Positions 33,142-36,872 of a stretch of 36,872 bases of DNA are shown here, one piece after another (position 1 is the first letter of the stretch; the number at the start of each line of letters is the position of its first letter). Source of the DNA: Planctomycetota bacterium (GTDB lineage Bacteria > Planctomycetota > Phycisphaerae > Phycisphaerales > SM1A02). The DNA lies in NCBI GenBank assembly GCA_027622195.1, contig JAQBZO010000018.1:1-36872 (forward strand). Reading direction: 5' to 3'. The notes below the pieces were generated by a model that saw nothing but the letters and a program-made list of their open reading frames with translations, was not told where the DNA came from and did no database searches. Both the position numbers and the translations under genes were made by a program.

Positions 33142-34725
33142 TTAGCCGCGTGTCCATGTCGCGCCTGTGGGGTCATCCTTGACGACGACGCCCATGGCGG
33201 TGAGTTCGTCGCGAAGTCGATCTCCTTGCGCCCAGTCCTTGGTGCGTCGAGCTTCAGCGCGCGCGGCGATGAGTGATTCAACCTTGGTGTTGAAGACTTG
33301 ATCGTCGGCACTCGCCACTCGTGCCAATGGAGTGGATCGACTCAAGACGCCGAGGACTGCATCCATTCTGATTAACGCTGCGAGCTCGCGCTTGGGATCG
33401 GCATTCTCACTCTTCGCACTCGACGCGGCATTGAGCGCGGCGATAGCGCGTGAGAGATTGAGATCATCGCCAATGGCTGACCCAAATGATTCGAGTGCTC
33501 GTTCCAGTGGTCCTGCCGTGGCGGATGGATCGCCCGATGCTGCCAACGATGTGGCGTCGGCGAAGCCAGTGAGATCGCTCGCACCACTCCATGGAATGCG
33601 CGCTTGCTCGGCGAGTGTGCGTCCGGCACGCTCCCAGCGATCGATTTGTCTTTGGCAATCTTGCACCCCTTGCATCGTGAAGTTCGAGTTGAGGCGATAG
33701 TTGGTGCGAACGAGTTCGAGTCGAAGCGCGCCTGGAGAGATCCCTTGCTGAAACAGATCACGCGCCGTGTAGAAATTGCCTTTGCGCTTCGACATCTTTT
33801 CGCCCTCGACGATGAGATGTCGTGTGTGCATCCAATAGCGACTAAATGTGGAACGACCAAACCCACAACAACTTTGGGCGATTTCGCATTCGTGGTGTGG
33901 GAAAATGTTGTCTTCGCCGCCCGAGTGCAAATCGATTTCCTCGCCGAGGCACATCGCCGCCATCGCGCTGCACTCGAGATGCCAACCTGGGTATCCCTCA
34001 CCCCACGGACTATTCCACCGCATGATGTGTTTGGGATCTGGTTTCCACAACATGAAATCGGCGGGATGTCGCTTCACCGATTGATGCTGCGCGCTGATGC
34101 GCCCACCTTCTCCCTCACGAAGCGCATCGAGTGTGTTGCCGCTCAGTGCTCCATAGGAATCAAAACTGCGCACATCGAAGTAGACGACTCCGTCCGATGC
34201 AACGTAAGCGTGTTGGCGGTCGATGAGTTTCGACACGAGGTCGATCATCTGCCCAATACACCGCGTTGGTCGCGGCATCAACGCGGGATTGTCTTTCGCT
34301 TCTTGAGCGACTTTGAGTCCAAGAGTGCGCGCGTCATCAAGGAATCGTGCTGCATAGAAGTCGGCGATCGCGAATGGATCATTCGGATCGATCTCCGCAC
34401 CCTCGGGAATCGCGCCGCTTTTCTTCGCCTCAGCGATTCGGCGACCCGCCACCGCCATCTTGTCTTCACCACCTCCATCGGCTTGGTGATCTTCGGTCAT
34501 GTGCCCGACATCGGTGATGTTCATCACATGCAACACGTTGTGGCCTGCGAACTCAAGGGCGCGCCGCATCAAGTCTGCGTTCAAGAACGATCGGAAGTTG
34601 CCGATGTGCGCGTCGTCATAGACGGTGGGGCCACAGGAGTAAAAGAGGATGGGACCTCCTCGCTTGGATGGCTCGAAGTGACGAAGCGTTCGCGAAAGCG
34701 TGTCATGGATCTGAAAGGATGTCAT
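33142..34725 (-). CDS. cysS: Cysteinyl-tRNA synthetase
   Basis: This class I synthetase charges tRNA-Cys. The 527-aa protein has the CGPTVYDDAHIGN motif (HIGN, near 30-43) and KMSKRKGN. Zinc ligands are visible as Cys in YSCGPTV, Cys in WHLECSAMA, and His/Glu in FPHHECEIAQ. An extra stretch after VGHMTEDHQADGGGEDKM matches variants seen in other planctomycetes. The ATG at 34725 is 21 bases after the acetyltransferase stop, and coaE follows 21 bases later. Confidence 0.96.
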   Translation of the reverse strand: MTSFQIHDTLSRTLRHFEPSKRGGPILFYSCGPTVYDDAHIGNFRSFLNADLMRRALEFAGHNVLHVMNITDVGHMTEDHQADGGGEDKMAVAGRRIAEAKKSGAIPEGAEIDPNDPFAIADFYAARFLDDARTLGLKVAQEAKDNPALMPRPTRCIGQMIDLVSKLIDRQHAYVASDGVVYFDVRSFDSYGALSGNTLDALREGEGGRISAQHQSVKRHPADFMLWKPDPKHIMRWNSPWGEGYPGWHLECSAMAAMCLGEEIDLHSGGEDNIFPHHECEIAQSCCGFGRSTFSRYWMHTRHLIVEGEKMSKRKGNFYTARDLFQQGISPGALRLELVRTNYRLNSNFTMQGVQDCQRQIDRWERAGRTLAEQARIPWSGASDLTGFADATSLAASGDPSATAGPLERALESFGSAIGDDLNLSRAIAALNAASSAKSENADPKRELAALIRMDAVLGVLSRSTPLARVASADDQVFNTKVESLIAARAEARRTKDWAQGDRLRDELTAMGVVVKDDPTGATWTRG

Positions 34726-34746
34726 TGTGATTCTCGGCCTCGTGAA

Positions 34747-35322
34747 TCAGGTCGGTCTTTCGCGCGATTTGACCACTTGTGCTGGATTGCCCATCGCGAT
34801 CGACCACGGAGCGATGGACTTGAACGCCACGCCGCGTGCGCCAAGGATTGATCCCTCGCCGACGGTGACATTGGGTCCGACGAACGCATCGGTCGCAATC
34901 CACACATCGTCTTCAATGTGGATGGGAGGACGAAGGAGCGGCATGCTCTTCAAGCGATAGTCGTGGCTTCCAGCACAGATATGCGCGTGCTGCGAAATCG
35001 TCACGCGCGCTCCAACAACCACGGGACCGAGACAATACAGTCGCACTCCATCTCCGATGCCGGTGTCTTCACCGACAGAAAGGTTCCAAGGACACTCAAT
35101 CATCACGGTGCGCCGAATGCGTGCGGATGAAGCGATCTTGGCCCCAAAGATGCCAAGCAATCCGTTCCTCCATCCGTACCACGTGTGAAAGGAACAGTGG
35201 AAGAGTGATCGCTGCACTATGGACCAAAGAACGCGCCCGATTTTTTCTCGCGTTGAATAAGGAGAAACACCGCGACGAGTAGGGTCGCGGTGGATCGAGT
35301 CACTCTGAGGAATGTCCGACAT
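34747..35322 (-). CDS. Hexapeptide-repeat acetyltransferase (WcaF-like)
   Basis: The 191-aa product has left-handed beta-helix hexapeptide repeats (SVGEDTGIGDGVRLYCLG, VVVGARVTISQHAHICAGSHDY), ending IAMGNPAQVVK. It resembles putative colanic-acid acetyltransferases such as WcaF, which acetylate sugars using acetyl-CoA. I chose the ATG at 35322; a GTG at 35349 would add nine residues. It follows the secreted-protein gene by 36 bases and precedes cysS. No other exopolysaccharide genes are nearby. Confidence 0.88.
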   Translation of the reverse strand: MSDIPQSDSIHRDPTRRGVSPYSTREKIGRVLWSIVQRSLFHCSFHTWYGWRNGLLGIFGAKIASSARIRRTVMIECPWNLSVGEDTGIGDGVRLYCLGPVVVGARVTISQHAHICAGSHDYRLKSMPLLRPPIHIEDDVWIATDAFVGPNVTVGEGSILGARGVAFKSIAPWSIAMGNPAQVVKSRERPT

Positions 35323-35358
35323 GCTGCGGAAGAGTACTACCCCTCGCACCGAATCGGT

Positions 35359-36872
35359 TCAGGCGCCAGCCTGAACGGCGACTTCTGGGAACGATCCATC
35401 CTGGCCGATGCTGAACTGACGGTCTGCTGAGTGGGCGAACCATGCACCTGCGCGACCCGCCTCGCGTGAGATGACTTGGGTGGATCCATCGGTGAAGGTG
35501 ACCTTGACCGACTGGACACCTTCAGCGAACGAGAAGCGCCAGACGATTGCACTCCCGACGCGCATCGCGGTGGCGACGGTCTTGTCGGTGAACTTTGGTT
35601 GCGCAGCGTAGATCGCGGTACCCGAACCTGCACCGACCATGGTGTCAAGTTCGCCGAGGAGGCGGTTCATGATCGCTTGGTCTGCGGCTGGATTCATCGA
35701 CTGATCAGCGTTGTTGAAGGCGTGTGAAACTTCGGTCCAGTACATGAAGGTGTCAACGCCGTGCATACCGAGTTGGAGAACCATTTCGTCCCAGTACATG
35801 CTGTTGCACAGTGGGGTCGCCGCGCCTGCATCGCCGATCCAACTCTTGTTGGCAACCCAAGCCTGCATGGGGCGAGCGCTTGAATCCTTGATACCGCGCA
35901 TCGCCTGGACTTCATTGCGAAGGGCGCAGAATCCGGTGGATCCGATTTCGGTGACTCCGTCGAAGCGGGTGTGCGCCATTTGATTGGTGATGCGGCCGTA
36001 GAAGGCTGCGGAGTTGTGGGTGCCGAGTCCGTTTGAATCGCGCACGGTGCGGTATCCACTGATGTTGGGGAAGGTGCAGCTCTCCAACACGCGGAATGAG
36101 TCGTAGTTGCTGAACTTCACGTTGGGAAACTTTGCCTTCGCGACTTCGTAGACGGCTTCTTGAACCGCTGCATCAAACTTCGCACCCATGACTCGGTTCC
36201 AGGTCATCCACTGGTCATTGCCCCATTGAATCTGTTGGAGGTTGGTGAATCCGAGTTCCTGACCGAGCGCTGGGAAGCGTGGGTCTTGCATCACTGCAGA
36301 CCAATTCGAACCATTGTTTCCCATGAAGTAAGCGGCATCGAGATTTTTCTCGTTGTCGATGACGATCGCGTCGACGAGTCCTCCAGCGGCGACGAAGTCA
36401 GTCATGAATATTTGGATGGTTGCCTTGGTTTCTGCAATCCCGTTGTTGAGCCATGGGCTCAGGACATTGGTGTTGACGAGTCCGTTGGCAGACCACTGTT
36501 GGCAACGATCGTTCGCGTTGCGGGCCATCTCGTTGACGATGTTGGCGTAGAAGAAAATCACGCGCTGTCCAGCTGGACGGCTGAGGCACTCGGCCGCGAC
36601 TTCGGCTGGGGTCCGCCATGATGGAGCCCACACCATGTCGACCATGTTGGACTGCGCACCTGCGACAGGCGACCAACTCCATGCGGTGTGGCGACGGGCT
36701 GCAGCGGCTGGCACCGCGACGGTTGGAACGACTGCGGCGATCGCGCTCGCTTGAGCCGCACCGGAGACTGGCTTGACCGCAGCCTTCACAGGCATAACAG
36801 CCCTGACTGGGGTCGCGGCCTTCGCTCGGACCTTCACAGCGGCCTTCGCTGGGGTCTTTGCCTTGACTGGAG
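35359..36872 (-). CDS. Large protein with Ala/Lys/Pro/Val-rich N-terminal tract, N-terminus off the window (partial)
   Basis: The frame is open to the right edge, so the true start is outside the window. The visible N-terminal part is a low-complexity tract of repeated KAA/PVKA/AATPV elements, resembling histone-H1-like or linker tails, up to about AAAARRHTAW. The following ~430 residues look like a globular domain with alternating strands and helices (VIFFYANIVNEM, DAIVIDNEKNLDAAYF, MYWDEMVLQLGMHGVDTFMYW), suggesting a TIM-barrel hydrolase-like fold. The C-terminal ~80 residues are a beta domain (VKVTFTDGSTQVISREAG). I cannot name a family or catalytic residues. The protein may be secreted, but the signal peptide would be off the edge. 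Confidence 0.8.
   Translation of the reverse strand, partial: PVKAKTPAKAAVKVRAKAATPVRAVMPVKAAVKPVSGAAQASAIAAVVPTVAVPAAAARRHTAWSWSPVAGAQSNMVDMVWAPSWRTPAEVAAECLSRPAGQRVIFFYANIVNEMARNANDRCQQWSANGLVNTNVLSPWLNNGIAETKATIQIFMTDFVAAGGLVDAIVIDNEKNLDAAYFMGNNGSNWSAVMQDPRFPALGQELGFTNLQQIQWGNDQWMTWNRVMGAKFDAAVQEAVYEVAKAKFPNVKFSNYDSFRVLESCTFPNISGYRTVRDSNGLGTHNSAAFYGRITNQMAHTRFDGVTEIGSTGFCALRNEVQAMRGIKDSSARPMQAWVANKSWIGDAGAATPLCNSMYWDEMVLQLGMHGVDTFMYWTEVSHAFNNADQSMNPAADQAIMNRLLGELDTMVGAGSGTAIYAAQPKFTDKTVATAMRVGSAIVWRFSFAEGVQSVKVTFTDGSTQVISREAGRAGAWFAHSADRQFSIGQDGSFPEVAVQAGA

Noticed and set aside
33604-34851. A 415-codon plus-strand frame over cysS
   Set aside because: It is antisense to a clear cysteinyl-tRNA synthetase and has no recognisable motif.

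Overview
The window looks like a core-plus-catabolic stretch of a planctomycete chromosome, most likely class Phycisphaerae. The evidence is a pseudopilin gene of the H-Xn-DG type, a PEP-CTERM-like secreted protein with an Ala-Pro-Ala variant motif, several small lipoproteins, an archaeal-type ProRS, a glycine-rich Rho extension, an EF-Tu with an unusual switch I, and GC-rich sequence. Genes are packed with ATGA/GTGA overlaps, and few have strong Shine-Dalgarno sites. There is no sign of phage, IS elements, CRISPR or plasmid functions.

Region 1 (1-13 kb) is a nearly complete aerobic tryptophan/kynurenine degradation locus in two divergent blocks. The plus-strand block is ACMS decarboxylase, kynureninase and kynurenine 3-monooxygenase, with 4-base overlaps. 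Divergent from it is 3-hydroxyanthranilate 3,4-dioxygenase, which heads a minus-strand run: a membrane PH-like protein, a 96-aa unknown, a GlmL-type ASKHA ATPase and a truncated beta-rich protein that runs off the left edge. Convergent to the monooxygenase is a second minus-strand run: SDR, EamA transporter, 2-aminomuconate-semialdehyde dehydrogenase, a PEP-CTERM-like protein, RidA-type 2-aminomuconate deaminase and kynurenine formamidase. Together these would take N-formylkynurenine to 4-oxalocrotonate. Tryptophan 2,3-dioxygenase and the steps after the deaminase are not in the window.

Region 2 (12.8-19.1 kb, minus strand) holds dCMP deaminase, a two-domain trypsin-like protease with an embedded PDZ domain, a Ser/Thr kinase, an amidase-like protein that has lost zinc ligands, two small lipoproteins and the redox repressor Rex.

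Region 3 (19.1-24.6 kb) holds metF on the plus strand, a secreted minus-strand protein, and a plus-strand operon of a membrane protein, metG and a histidine phosphatase.

Region 4 (24.6-36.9 kb, all minus strand) is translation and transcription core: tRNA-Thr, tuf, rpmG, tRNA-Trp, secE, nusG, a lipoprotein and proS. Upstream of this lie the pseudopilin, rho, coaE, cysS, a hexapeptide acetyltransferase and a secreted protein open at the right edge. nusG is not followed by rplK/rplA.

The observations I would check first are the GlmL operon without any mutase, the divergent EF-Tu switch I, the SDR without catalytic Tyr/Lys, the PDZ domain inside a dead protease domain, the pseudo-amidase, and a terminator hairpin sitting at the predicted start of the tRNA-Thr/tuf transcript.
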